The notes beneath the pieces are model-generated. The model saw only the letters and a list, made by a program, of their open reading frames with translations. It searched no databases and was not told the origin of the DNA. Shown piece by piece: positions 1 to 6,240 of a stretch of DNA of 10,434 nucleotides. Each line of letters starts with the position of its first letter. Positions within the stretch are counted from its first letter, which is position 1. This DNA comes from Gammaproteobacteria bacterium (lineage in GTDB: Bacteria > Pseudomonadota > Gammaproteobacteria > Poriferisulfidales > Poriferisulfidaceae). The stretch lies in the NCBI GenBank assembly GCA_007571105.1, contig RKRZ01000114.1, forward strand, positions 1 to 10,434, written 5' to 3'. A program made the position numbers and the translations under genes.

Positions 1-59
1 AGAAGATTTTGGAGACGGCGCGTCAGGTTGACAAGTTTCGCAAACGTTATGGCAGCTGA
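1..59 (+). CDS. possible C-terminal tail of an upstream gene (partial)
   Basis: Reading from base 3, an open frame runs to a TGA at 57-59 and would encode the last 18 residues of a protein, KILETARQVDKFRKRYGS, which is basic and looks like a helical C-terminus. Nothing in it identifies a family. It is suggested because the following protease has no strong ribosome binding site and its likely ATG (49) overlaps this stop by 11 bases, as in a coupled operon. The frame is short enough to be open by chance, so this call is weak. Confidence 0.3.
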   Translation, partial: KILETARQVDKFRKRYGS

Positions 60-1518
60 GCCCGGCTGTCGCATCTTCCCGTCTTTTCTTCGAATCTTGT
101 GCTTGACGCCATGTCTGGCGTTTTGCGCCTGTGTGGGGGGCAGCCTCAATCCGGTTACCGGTGAACAGGATTGGCTGGCAATCAATGAGGAGCAGGAGCT
201 GGCGGTTGGCCACCGTATGCATCAGCAGATGCTGGCTGAGTTTGGCTATTACGATGACCCACAGCTGCAGCGTTATGTAGCAAATGTTGGAGATTCCATG
301 GTGCCGCACAGCCACCGGCCCAATCTCGATTATCAGTTTACGGTGTTGGACCATGAAGTAGTCAACGCCTTTGCTACACCAGGTTACGTCTATATCTCGC
401 GCGGCCTGCTGGCTTTGCTCGATTCCGAGGCGGAGTTAGCGACAATTCTGGGGCACGAGTTGGGACACATCACGGCCCGTCATTCTGCACGGCAGATAGG
501 CCAGGCGCAAATGCTTGAACTAGCGAATTATGTCGTGGACCGCAGTACCAAAAATTTGCTGCTCAAACAAACATCAGGAATGATGAGTTTGGCTTTTTTG
601 CGGGGCTATGGACGCGACATGGAACTGGAAGCGGACCGCCTGGGCGCTCAGTACGCTGCGAAAGCGGGCTATAACCCCGAAGCCATGATGGGGGTGTTTC
701 ACGCGCTGCAAGACAACGAAGCGTATCAGCGCGAGGAATCGGGGACGAGGGGCGGCATGAATTTTTACCACCGCCTGTTTGCGACGCATCCAGATACGGA
801 AGATCGCCTGAGAAAAATCATTCCGGAGGCGGCGCGGCACGCATCCGGCGCTTCCATGGTGGAACGGCGGGATGAATACCTGAAGCAGATTGATGGCCTG
901 CCGATCGGACCCAGCGAAAGTCAGGGCATCGTGCGCGGGCGTCATTTCTACCATGGGCCGCAAGGGTTCACCATGGCGTTTCCCGAGGACTGGAAGATTG
1001 CCAACCAGACGCGCCAGCTGGTCGCTCAGGACCCAGGCGGGGAAAATGAAATTCGCGTATTTCTGCTCGAACGCCTGCTTCAGCAGTCCGCGTGCGATTT
1101 CATCAGGCGGGACTTTGAACACCGTCAACCTTTGCGCACTTTCGCGACGTCCGGATATCCGGCCTGCCAGGGTCGTATCGCGGTGGGGAATCGCTATGCT
1201 GATATGGTGGTTGTGGAACAGGCAGCGAATGCTCTAGTTGTGCTGGTCGTGCGTCTGACGCGCGCTGGGCGCCTGCGCTACCGCACTGCAATCCAGGAGA
1301 GCATTCACAGCATTCGGGAGATAACGGCGGCGGAGCAGGCCGAGACTCGTGCGCCTCGCCTCAAGATTATTCAGGCGAAACCCGGCGATACTTACGCTTC
1401 CTATGCCGCGCCAGTGAAAGGTGCGCCAGAGGTTGAAAACCTTCTGCGGCTATACAATGGCGCGTATCCGGGCGGGGAACCTGTGGCTGGTGAGTCAGTC
1501 AAAACCATTGAGCCTTGA
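49..1518 (+). CDS. M48 family zinc metalloprotease, secreted (BepA/YfgC-like catalytic domain, LysM-like tail)
   Basis: Periplasmic zinc endopeptidase of family M48, probably in quality control of envelope proteins. Numbering from the ATG at 49 (489 residues), the zinc motif HELGH is at 136-140. The ELEAD motif at 192-196 supplies the third ligand (Glu192) and Asp196. ATHPDTEDR near 245-253 contains His247, matching the histidine that caps the zinc site in BepA. A hydrophobic export segment near residues 14-28 ends in cysteines (FCAC), so lipid attachment at Cys28 is possible, but the lipobox is imperfect. The C-terminal half lacks the TPR repeats expected of BepA. It has instead a domain resembling PsbP-like folds (about 300-425) and a LysM-like end (KPGDTYAS through the C-terminus). 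An upstream TTG at 28 is an alternative start: GGAG at 11-14 is 13 bases away, which is rather far. The ATG also has a weak ribosome site. The gene lies 9 bases before cutA and is probably co-transcribed with cutA-dsbD. The family call is secure; the substrate is unknown. Confidence 0.88.
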   Translation: MAAEPGCRIFPSFLRILCLTPCLAFCACVGGSLNPVTGEQDWLAINEEQELAVGHRMHQQMLAEFGYYDDPQLQRYVANVGDSMVPHSHRPNLDYQFTVLDHEVVNAFATPGYVYISRGLLALLDSEAELATILGHELGHITARHSARQIGQAQMLELANYVVDRSTKNLLLKQTSGMMSLAFLRGYGRDMELEADRLGAQYAAKAGYNPEAMMGVFHALQDNEAYQREESGTRGGMNFYHRLFATHPDTEDRLRKIIPEAARHASGASMVERRDEYLKQIDGLPIGPSESQGIVRGRHFYHGPQGFTMAFPEDWKIANQTRQLVAQDPGGENEIRVFLLERLLQQSACDFIRRDFEHRQPLRTFATSGYPACQGRIAVGNRYADMVVVEQAANALVVLVVRLTRAGRLRYRTAIQESIHSIREITAAEQAETRAPRLKIIQAKPGDTYASYAAPVKGAPEVENLLRLYNGAYPGGEPVAGESVKTIEP

Positions 1519-1527
1519 GCACTCTTC

Positions 1528-1851
1528 ATGTCTTCGCCTCCTTCCACGCATGTGCTTGCCCTGACGACGGTCGCGGATGAGCCCGCTGCGCGGCAATTGT
1601 CGACGTGGCTGGTTGAATGCAAATTCGCCGCCTGCGTCACCCGCATCAATGCGCGATCCACGTATCATTGGGAAGATTCTCTTGAAGACGTCCCGGAGGT
1701 TTTGCTGCTGATCAAGACGACTCGTGAGGCATACGCCCGTCTGCAGCAGGCGTTGCCCGAGCAGCATCCCTATGATTTGCCGGAATTGATCTCTCTGCCG
1801 ATTGATGAAGGATCTCCGGCCTACCTGAAATGGCTCAGCGACTCGGTCTGA
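1528..1851 (+). CDS. cutA: CutA, divalent cation tolerance protein
   Basis: Small cytoplasmic trimeric protein of the CutA1 family (PII-like ferredoxin fold), historically linked to copper and other divalent-cation tolerance; its exact role is unsettled. The 107 residues match the usual length. Family hallmarks are present in order: a DEPAAR segment near 18-22, AACV near 34-37, the YHWED core near 46-50, the KTT stretch near 63-65 and HPYDLPE at 80-86, with a typical YLKWL end. The position of the copper-associated Cys16 of E. coli CutA aligns with Thr13 here, so metal binding through that residue is not expected. The gene starts 9 bases after the protease stop, and its 3' end overlaps dsbD by 22 bases. 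The cutA-dsbD pairing is common in Gammaproteobacteria, which supports the call. No good Shine-Dalgarno is visible, so translation may depend on coupling to the gene before it. Confidence 0.93.
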   Translation: MSSPPSTHVLALTTVADEPAARQLSTWLVECKFAACVTRINARSTYHWEDSLEDVPEVLLLIKTTREAYARLQQALPEQHPYDLPELISLPIDEGSPAYLKWLSDSV

Positions 1852-3596
1852 TTGTTCTGCTGGCGTACTTCGCGCCGGCGCATGCAGTGGATTTGTTCGG
1901 CGACGCAGAACAGGAATTTCTGCACCCGGACGAAGCCTTTGTCCTTTCGGTTACGACGGAAGATTCCGATCAGGTCGCGGCACAGTTCCGGATTGCTGAG
2001 GGCTACTATCTGTATCGCGACAAGATCCGCTTTGTCGCAGAAGATGCGCAAGTGCAGTTGCGCTATGAGCTTCCGAATGGCGTGATCAAGGAAGATCCTC
2101 TGTTTGGGCGCGTCGCCACCTATTCCGGAGACCTTGCTGTGGCTTTGCAGGTGGATCCGCCTCCTGAGGGTGCGCTGATGCTGCAGGCGCATTACCAGGG
2201 GTGTGCGGAACAGGGCGTGTGCTACCCGCCCCAGGTCAAGAAGGTATCGCTCCTCATGGAGTCGGGTTTGGTGAGTGAGACGGGTGCTGGGGGACCTGAA
2301 TTATTGTCGCGTTCGGATCGGATCGCACGAGACTTGTCGCAAAAGACTCTGATTTTGAGTTTTCTCGCGTTTTTGGGTTTTGGCTTGCTGCTGGCGTTTA
2401 CGCCTTGCGTGTTGCCGCTGATTCCGATATTGGCCAGCGTGATTGCAGGCGCTTCGGGAACCGGACGCGCATTTCGGCTATCGCTTGCCTACGTGTTGGC
2501 CATGGCCTCCACCTATGCGGGCTTGGGAGTTGTGATCGGACTGACGGGGGCGAACCTGCAGGCGTATATGCAAAACGCCTGGATCATCGGCGGATTTGTC
2601 CTGATCCTGCTGGCGATGGCGCTGTCCATGTTTGGAGTCTATGAGTTGCGGTTTGCAGGCCCGCTCAATAACCGTTTGCATCAACTCAGCCAACGATTCG
2701 AAGGCGGCAATTATTTCGGCGCGACTGTCATGGGTTTTTTGGGCGCATTGATCGCCAGTCCCTGTGTCTCCCCGCCGCTGGTCGGGGCGCTCATTCACAT
2801 TGCCCACGAAGGCGGTGCATTGCGCGGAGGAGTCAGCCTGTTTGCGCTTGGATTGGGATTGGGGCTGCCGTTGCTGGCATTTGGCGCTTTCGAGGGACGC
2901 TTCTTGCCACGCTCCGGGCCCTGGATGACACGAATCCGCAACGGTTTTGGCGTATTGCTCTTAGCCTTGGCGATCTGGATGCTGGATCGAATTTGGCCCG
3001 GGCAGTTGACTTTAGTCGCGGCAGGGTTGCTGTTGCTGTTCACAGGCGTGTATCTGCGTGCGCTTGATACTCTGAGTGCCAATGCCGGCAAGACTGAACG
3101 CTTCGGCAAGGCGATCGGCGTGGTGTTGATGGTTTATGGGGCAATCTTTCTTGTGGGCGCCGTCGCCGGAGGCAACAGCGTCTTGCGGCCGTTGGCTCCG
3201 TTCGTTGGAGTCGCCCAAGTCGAGTCCTCGGCTTTGCCGTATCGTGCAATCAAGACGACCGAGGATCTGCAGCGCGAGTTGACGCAGGCGGACGGTCCGG
3301 TGCTGGTTGATTTCTACGCCGATTGGTGTGTCACCTGCCAGGAACTGGAGGCCTTCACCTTTTCCGACCCGCAGGTGCAACAGCGCATGCGGCAATTCGT
3401 TCTGCTGCGCGCGGATGTCACCGACAATGACTCGGCCGATCAGGCATTGCTGGCGTCACTCGGCCTGTTCGGGCCTCCAGCCATTCTGTTCTACGCGGAT
3501 GATGGCGAGGAATTGAGAAGTTTCCGCACTGTAAGTTATGTCCCGGCCCCTGAGTTCGCCCGACAATTGGACGAAGTGCTTGAATTTGCTAAATAG
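1830..3596 (+). CDS. dsbD: DsbD, thiol:disulfide interchange protein
   Basis: Inner-membrane protein that carries electrons from cytoplasmic thioredoxin to periplasmic DsbC, DsbG and other thiol proteins. All three modules are present in 588 residues. A signal peptide (1-19, ending AHA) is followed by an N-terminal periplasmic domain with Cys125 and Cys131 in GCAEQGVCYPP. A polytopic membrane domain (about 172-450, roughly eight hydrophobic segments) carries the two intramembrane cysteines, Cys193 in TPCVLP and Cys312 in SPCVSP. A C-terminal thioredoxin-like domain (about 470-588) has the motif WCVTC (Cys500, Cys503) after VDFYADW. Every redox cysteine needed for the relay is there, so the protein should be functional. 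The start at 1830 is fixed by the signal peptide. It overlaps the end of cutA by 22 bases in another frame and has no clear Shine-Dalgarno, which suggests translational coupling. A hairpin follows the stop codon. Confidence 0.97.
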   Translation: MAQRLGLIVLLAYFAPAHAVDLFGDAEQEFLHPDEAFVLSVTTEDSDQVAAQFRIAEGYYLYRDKIRFVAEDAQVQLRYELPNGVIKEDPLFGRVATYSGDLAVALQVDPPPEGALMLQAHYQGCAEQGVCYPPQVKKVSLLMESGLVSETGAGGPELLSRSDRIARDLSQKTLILSFLAFLGFGLLLAFTPCVLPLIPILASVIAGASGTGRAFRLSLAYVLAMASTYAGLGVVIGLTGANLQAYMQNAWIIGGFVLILLAMALSMFGVYELRFAGPLNNRLHQLSQRFEGGNYFGATVMGFLGALIASPCVSPPLVGALIHIAHEGGALRGGVSLFALGLGLGLPLLAFGAFEGRFLPRSGPWMTRIRNGFGVLLLALAIWMLDRIWPGQLTLVAAGLLLLFTGVYLRALDTLSANAGKTERFGKAIGVVLMVYGAIFLVGAVAGGNSVLRPLAPFVGVAQVESSALPYRAIKTTEDLQRELTQADGPVLVDFYADWCVTCQELEAFTFSDPQVQQRMRQFVLLRADVTDNDSADQALLASLGLFGPPAILFYADDGEELRSFRTVSYVPAPEFARQLDEVLEFAK

Positions 3597-3614
3597 TCCT
3601 AATCCGTGGATATC

Positions 3615-3650
3615 TTGCGCTATTTCTGCATAAACAGGCGCAATCTTTTG
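3615..3650 (+). terminator. candidate Rho-independent terminator after dsbD
   Basis: An inverted repeat pairs TTGCGC (3615-3620) with GCGCAA (3638-3643). Inside it CTG (3626-3628) pairs with CAG (3635-3637) around a 6-base loop, leaving a 5-base bulge on the left arm. TCTTTTG follows at 3644-3650. The stem is imperfect and the T run short, so this is a modest terminator candidate. It fits the end of the protease-cutA-dsbD unit and precedes the aroQ promoter candidate. Confidence 0.4.
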
Positions 3651-3675
3651 TAACGCTCCCGTTTTGTGCTAGACT
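3648..3675 (+). promoter_or_regulatory. candidate sigma70 promoter for aroQ-accB-accC
   Basis: A -35-like TTGTAA (3648-3653) is separated by 16 bases from a -10-like TAGACT (3670-3675). TGC directly before the -10 makes it an extended -10 element. Each hexamer matches four of six consensus positions. Transcription would start near 3682, giving a leader of about 24 bases before the aroQ ATG at 3706. The -35 overlaps the T run of the preceding hairpin. This is called from pattern only. Confidence 0.45.
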
Positions 3676-3705
3676 TGGGCTACTTTGACTGTCGGTGAGT
3701 CTTCT

Positions 3706-4152
3706 ATGTCGCGCATTCTGATCCTCAACGGTCCCAACCTCAATCTGCTCGGCACCCGTGAGCCCGAGGTTTACGGGACTGAGACCCTGGAAGAAATCAT
3801 GCTCGAATTGGGTGCTGTTGCGGTGGACCTGGACTGCACCATCGAGACCATGCAATCCAATTCGGAAAAAGAGCTCATCGACCGGATTCACCAGGCCCGG
3901 ACCGAGCAGGTTGCGTTCATCCTGTTCAATCCGGGAGCGTTCACGCATACCAGCATCGCGTTGCGGGATGCCCTTCTGGGTGTCGAGATTCCATTCATCG
4001 AAGTGCATCTGTCGAATGTGTTCGCGCGTGAAGAATTTCGCCAGGTCTCCTACTTGTCGGACATTGCCGTGGGCGTGATTTCAGGGCTCGGCTCACTGGG
4101 CTACCAGTTGGCTTTGCGTGCGGCTGTGGCGCATCTTCAGGGAGGCAAGTGA
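3706..4152 (+). CDS. aroQ: AroQ, type II 3-dehydroquinate dehydratase
   Basis: Cytoplasmic enzyme of the shikimate pathway that dehydrates 3-dehydroquinate to 3-dehydroshikimate; the type II form is a dodecamer. The 148 residues have the expected length. The opening ILNGPNLNLLGTREPEVYG carries the flexible lid, with Arg18 and the catalytic Tyr23. Substrate-binding and catalytic residues follow: FNPGAFTHTS (Asn75, His81), the IEVHLSN motif with catalytic His101, and Arg112. The ATG at 3706 is chosen over an in-frame TTG at 3685 because it starts the conserved strand directly and has GGTGAG at 3694-3699, 6 bases upstream. The stop codon shares its last base with the accB start, so the two genes are translationally linked. 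The aroQ-accB-accC order is common in proteobacteria. Confidence 0.97.
   Translation: MSRILILNGPNLNLLGTREPEVYGTETLEEIMLELGAVAVDLDCTIETMQSNSEKELIDRIHQARTEQVAFILFNPGAFTHTSIALRDALLGVEIPFIEVHLSNVFAREEFRQVSYLSDIAVGVISGLGSLGYQLALRAAVAHLQGGK
4141..4145 (+). promoter_or_regulatory. strong ribosome binding site for accB
   Basis: GGAGG at the end of aroQ lies 6 bases before the ATG at 4152. It favours that ATG over the overlapping GTG at 4149 as the accB start. Confidence 0.75.
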
Positions 4153-4604
4153 TGGACTTGCGCAAGATCAAAAGCCTGATCCAACTCCTTGAGGAATCGG
4201 ATGTCGCAGAAGTCGAAATTTCTGAAGGGGACTCCTCGGTTCGCATCAGCCGGGTCTCGTCCGTCACACCACAGCCCTCACCGGTGCCACAAACAATTCC
4301 GGCCCCCTCCGCACCGCCGCCGACCGCCGTCCCCGAAGGGGAGGTCGAAGAAGTTGAGTCAATTCCAGATGGGCATGCCGTAGCCTCGCCGATGGTTGGA
4401 ACTTTCTACACCGCGCCATCCCCGGGGGGCAACCCCTTCGTCGAGGTGGGTGACCATGTGGAAGTGGGCGATACCTTGTGCATCGTGGAAGCGATGAAGA
4501 TGCTCAACCAGATTGAGGCAGACGTCGCCGGGACGGTGGTTGCAATTCTGGTGGAGAATGCCACACCGGTCGAATACGGCCAGGCGCTGATCATCATCGG
4601 TTGA
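4152..4604 (+). CDS. accB: AccB, biotin carboxyl carrier protein of acetyl-CoA carboxylase
   Basis: Carrier subunit of acetyl-CoA carboxylase, which makes malonyl-CoA for fatty acid synthesis in the cytoplasm. The 150-residue protein has the standard three parts. An N-terminal region (1-36, MDLRKIKSLI start) resembles other AccB proteins. A proline- and alanine-rich flexible linker covers about 39-60. A C-terminal biotinyl domain (about 75-150) contains the biotinylation motif EAMKM with the modified Lys116. The segment TAPSPGGNPFVEVG near 87-100 is the protruding thumb typical of AccB and absent from most other biotinyl domains. The start is set by the GGAGG upstream and by the conserved MDLRKIK sequence. 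The start overlaps the aroQ stop by one base, and accC follows 7 bases after the stop, so the two acetyl-CoA carboxylase subunits are co-expressed. Confidence 0.97.
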   Translation: MDLRKIKSLIQLLEESDVAEVEISEGDSSVRISRVSSVTPQPSPVPQTIPAPSAPPPTAVPEGEVEEVESIPDGHAVASPMVGTFYTAPSPGGNPFVEVGDHVEVGDTLCIVEAMKMLNQIEADVAGTVVAILVENATPVEYGQALIIIG

Positions 4605-4611
4605 TTGACTC

Positions 4612-5961
4612 GTGCTGGACAAAGTCCTGATCGCCAATCGCGGTGAAATTGCCCTGCGCGTGTTGCGGGCGTGCCGGGATATGGGGATTCGCACGGTGGC
4701 CGTGCACTCTGAAGCGGACCGCGACCTGTTGCACGTGCGTTTGGCGGATGAGTCCGTTTGCATCGGGCCGGCAGATTCGCAACAGAGTTATCTGAACATT
4801 CCGGCCATTATTTCGGCGGCGGAAGTCACCAATGCTGCCGGCATTCATCCAGGCTACGGCTTCCTTTCTGAAAACGCCGACTTTGCCGAACGCGTGGAGT
4901 CCAGCGGCTTTGTGTTCATCGGGCCGAGGGCGCAGAATATTCGTGAGATGGGCGACAAGGTGGCCGCCCGAAAAGTAGCGACGGACACCGGGATTCCCTG
5001 CGTTCCGGGAAGCGACGGCGCGCTGCCGGAGTCGGTGGACGAATGCCGCGGACTCGCTCGGGAAGTGGGTTATCCGGTGATGATCAAGGCCAGTGCCGGT
5101 GGTGGTGGGCGCGGCATGCGCGTGGTGGAAGAGGAGGATGCGCTGGAAGAGGCGTTGAATTTGACCCGCGCCGAGGCGGAAGCGGCATTTGGCAATGGAG
5201 AAGTGTATCTGGAGAAGTTCCTGGAACGGCCGCGGCATGTTGAATTTCAAATACTGGCGGACACGCATGGCAATGCCATTCATGTAGGGGAGCGAGACTG
5301 TTCGGTGCAGCGCCGGCATCAGAAAGTACTGGAGGAATCGCCCGCGCCTGGCATCACGCAGCAGCAACGCCAGCAATTGGGGGAGCGTCTGGCCGAGGCG
5401 TGTCAGCAAATGAATTATCGAGGCCTAGGCACGTTTGAATTTTTGTATCAGGACGGTGAGTTTTACTTCATCGAAATGAACACGCGCATTCAGGTGGAGC
5501 ATCCGGTGACGGAAATGGTCACCGGAATCGATTTGGTCCGCCATCAACTGTTGGTCGCTCAGGGCGAGCCGCTGAGCATCCAACAATCTGAAATGCAAAT
5601 GCGTGGGCACGCGGTGGAGTGTCGAATCAATGCGGAGGACCCCGAAACCTTTCTTCCGCAGCCGGGATTGGTGGAGCATTTCCACAGTCCGGGAGGACCG
5701 GGAGTGCGAATGGACACGCATTTGTATACGGGCTACCGGGTGCCGCCGCACTACGATTCCATGATCGGCAAGGTGATTGCGCACGCGCGGGACCGCACGG
5801 TGGCTTTGCGCCGGATGAATCGGGCCCTGACGGAGCTGGTCGTCGATGGCATTCGCACGAATGTGCCGTTGCATCAGGAGTTGTTGAATGACGAGGAGTT
5901 CCAGGCTGGCGGCGTCAATATTCACTGGTTGGAGCGCCGCGCGAAATCCGAGCCGGAGTGA
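4612..5961 (+). CDS. accC: AccC, biotin carboxylase subunit of acetyl-CoA carboxylase
   Basis: ATP-grasp enzyme that carboxylates the biotin on AccB using bicarbonate and ATP. The 449 residues equal the length of the E. coli enzyme. The key residues fall at the same positions: Lys116, Lys159, the glycine-rich ATP loop SAGGGGRGM at 161-169, His209, Glu276, Glu288, Arg292 and Arg338. The start is a GTG at 4612 (MLDKVLIANRGE). It is the only possible start there, because an in-frame TGA lies at 4606-4608, and its N-terminus matches E. coli MLDK. There is no clear Shine-Dalgarno, so it probably relies on coupling to accB, 7 bases upstream. A small gene starts on its last stop-codon base. Confidence 0.98.
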   Translation: MLDKVLIANRGEIALRVLRACRDMGIRTVAVHSEADRDLLHVRLADESVCIGPADSQQSYLNIPAIISAAEVTNAAGIHPGYGFLSENADFAERVESSGFVFIGPRAQNIREMGDKVAARKVATDTGIPCVPGSDGALPESVDECRGLAREVGYPVMIKASAGGGGRGMRVVEEEDALEEALNLTRAEAEAAFGNGEVYLEKFLERPRHVEFQILADTHGNAIHVGERDCSVQRRHQKVLEESPAPGITQQQRQQLGERLAEACQQMNYRGLGTFEFLYQDGEFYFIEMNTRIQVEHPVTEMVTGIDLVRHQLLVAQGEPLSIQQSEMQMRGHAVECRINAEDPETFLPQPGLVEHFHSPGGPGVRMDTHLYTGYRVPPHYDSMIGKVIAHARDRTVALRRMNRALTELVVDGIRTNVPLHQELLNDEEFQAGGVNIHWLERRAKSEPE

Positions 5962-6209
5962 TGCGCGGTTTTGTTCCGCCAGATCCGGAAACTTCCGTCT
6001 CGCAAACGCATTTCGCGGTCGTTCATGCACCGCATCGGCGTCGCCGCCGCTTTCCGGCTGCCCTGATTACACTGGCGGAGGGTCCGGAAGAGGCCGTTCG
6101 TTTGGCGCAGCAAGATGCCGATCGGCATGCCGCGGAAGTACTGGGTCCCTCGAAATCGTCTGAAGGCCAGTTTTTGTATTACTTGGTGCGTTGGCTGGAA
6201 GAAGCCTGA
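5961..6209 (+). CDS. small conserved-looking protein of unknown function, coupled to accC
   Basis: I do not recognise this 82-residue protein. It is read as a gene because its ATG shares a base with the accC stop codon (TGATG arrangement), it ends just before the convergent gene, and its composition is protein-like. It has no signal peptide or membrane segment, so it is probably cytoplasmic. The sequence has a short N-terminal extension, then FAVVHAP (18-24), a run of five arginines (26-30) leading to FPAAL, an acidic/alanine-rich helix (39-60), the motif GPSKSSEGQ (62-70) and a hydrophobic end, FLYYLVRWLEEA. The GPSxSSEGQ-YYLVxWL pattern looks like a conserved core, but I cannot tie it to a named domain. 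A GTG at 5958 is an alternative start. In many gammaproteobacteria prmA follows accC; this protein is far too short and lacks methyltransferase motifs. Confidence 0.68.
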   Translation: MRGFVPPDPETSVSQTHFAVVHAPHRRRRRFPAALITLAEGPEEAVRLAQQDADRHAAEVLGPSKSSEGQFLYYLVRWLEEA

Positions 6210-6240
6210 AAGGCGGGGGATCTCTGCAGGATATTCCGTC

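Noticed and set aside
28..33. TTGACA, a perfect -35 hexamer at the left edge
   Set aside because: No -10-like hexamer lies 16-18 bases downstream (that stretch reads TGGCAGC), and it sits inside the probable start region of the protease gene.
3589..4008. 139-codon - strand frame crossing the dsbD-aroQ gap
   Set aside because: It runs antisense through the aroQ N-terminus and the candidate promoter and terminator, and its translation shows no family features.
4594..5409. 271-codon open frame on the - strand opposite accC
   Set aside because: accC on the other strand has every catalytic residue in place. The antisense translation is rich in Arg, His and Gln and has no motif.
6210..6240. the gap between the 82-residue gene and the acylase gene as a terminator site
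   Set aside because: Convergent genes suggest one, but I see no stable hairpin or T run in these 31 bases.
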